Shown here: piece after piece, positions 63,653 through 64,000 of the stretch | How positions within the stretch are numbered: position 1 is the stretch's first letter | How the letters are laid out: every line of letters begins with the position of its first letter | Assembly (NCBI RefSeq): GCF_022132145.1 | Contig: NZ_JAJISP010000006.1 | Span: 186,001-250,000, forward strand | Direction: 5' to 3' | Length of the DNA stretch: 64,000 nt | Origin: Pseudomonas sp. MMS21 TM103 | GTDB taxonomy: Bacteria; Pseudomonadota; Gammaproteobacteria; Pseudomonadales; Pseudomonadaceae | Notes under the pieces: generated by a model | The model's database searches: none | What the model was told of the DNA's origin: nothing | What the model saw: only the letters and a program-made list of their open reading frames with translations | Program-made: the position numbers and the translations under genes

Positions 63653-64000
63653 TCACCAGAGCGCTAAGGTGTAACCCAGAATCAGGCGATTCTCATCTAT
63701 ATCCGTTGCGAGTCCATTACCAGACCTGAAACTCACGTTCCTCCAGCGCAGACTCAACCCCTTCAGGCTACCACTCTGCACGACGTAGGCCAGATCGGTA
63801 TCGCGCTCCCACTCCTGGCCTCTGCTAGTCGTCGCGGTCCTGGCATTGCGGCCATCGACATAACGGGTCATGAATGTCAGTCCGGGAATACCCTGGGCGA
63901 TGAAGTCATAGTCATATCGTAGTTGCCAGGAGTCCTCCTCGGCGCGGGTGAAGTCATTCAGGGTCACCAGGTTGACGACGTAGGCCGCCCCGCCGTTGAG
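63653..64000 (-). CDS. OprD-family outer-membrane porin, C-terminal part (runs off the window)
   Basis: At least 115 residues open to the window edge. The end has the OprD pattern: WQLRYDYDFIAQGIPGLTFM, TRYVDGRNARTATT, DTDLAYVVQSGSLKGLSLRW, ENRLILGYTLALW with the terminal aromatic. OprD porins pass amino acids or small organic acids; substrate not assignable from this part. The 5' part lies beyond 64000. Confidence 0.9.
   Translation of the reverse strand, partial: LNGGAAYVVNLVTLNDFTRAEEDSWQLRYDYDFIAQGIPGLTFMTRYVDGRNARTATTSRGQEWERDTDLAYVVQSGSLKGLSLRWRNVSFRSGNGLATDIDENRLILGYTLALW

Overview
The window is a chromosomal stretch of a GC-rich gammaproteobacterium, almost certainly Pseudomonas sensu lato. 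Gene content and order match known Pseudomonas blocks: a late cobalamin operon beside an MFS transporter and a glutathione peroxidase; EF-P with Arg32 next to EarP; cysI followed by a DUF934 gene; and the PQQ-dependent alcohol-oxidation (exa/ped) region with AgmR/ErbR, NosP and NahK. An integron attC site recalls pseudomonads that carry chromosomal integrons. The species cannot be fixed from this sequence alone.

Layout. (1) 81-3219: peroxidase, a small membrane peptide coupled to an MFS transporter, and a solute-binding-like protein. (2) 3289-15825 (minus strand): a long B12 run headed by a cobalamin riboswitch: btuB, a BtuM-like membrane protein, cobO, cobB, bluB, a BtuF-like protein without a signal peptide, cbiB, threonine-phosphate decarboxylase, cobQ, cobU, cobT, cobC, cobS. 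Most junctions overlap. (3) 16214-26641: housekeeping genes (O-methyltransferase, two NlpC/P60 lipoproteins, sirtuin, Tag-like glycosylase, ttcA, a J-domain protein, Yip1, SprT, lipoate-ligase-like, efp, earP). (4) 26880-29019: cysI and DUF934. (5) 29449-37943: exaC, a pqqA-pqqD-pqqE locus running into four unexpected genes, then a PedH-like quinoprotein alcohol dehydrogenase. (6) 38227-45268: FKBP pseudogene, GGDEF/EAL protein, chemoreceptor, LprI-MliC protein, EthD protein. (7) 45479-52785: accessory alcohol-oxidation genes (pedG-like, cytochrome c550 pedF, a cupredoxin-like protein, an ABC system with a beta-propeller protein, the AgmR regulator). (8) 53252-54188: an integron cassette and a cupin gene. 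(9) 54402-58786: NahK, NosP and small membrane proteins. (10) 58886-64000: porin, pqqF, a dusA 5' remnant and the end of an OprD-type porin.

How the parts fit. Regions 5 and 7-9 read as one alcohol/aldehyde oxidation regulon. A 16-bp box close to CTACTCCCTTGGTAGY lies 70-125 bp upstream of exaC, the alcohol dehydrogenase, pedF, the cupredoxin/ABC divergent pair, the gene before agmR, and nosP, with a half-site before pqqA. AgmR is the obvious candidate reader. The dehydrogenase has Asp at the +2 position after its catalytic Asp (D323, D325), the mark of lanthanide-dependent enzymes.

Most interesting candidate: pqqA-pqqD-pqqE occur without pqqB or pqqC. They continue, with overlapping genes, into a 32-residue membrane peptide, a PuuD-type membrane protein, a SerC-like PLP enzyme lacking the substrate His-Arg pair, and a short PyrD-like flavoprotein lacking the orotate site. 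This looks like a PQQ-precursor-type RiPP locus with a different tailoring set. Its product is unknown, and canonical pqqB/pqqC may lie outside the window.
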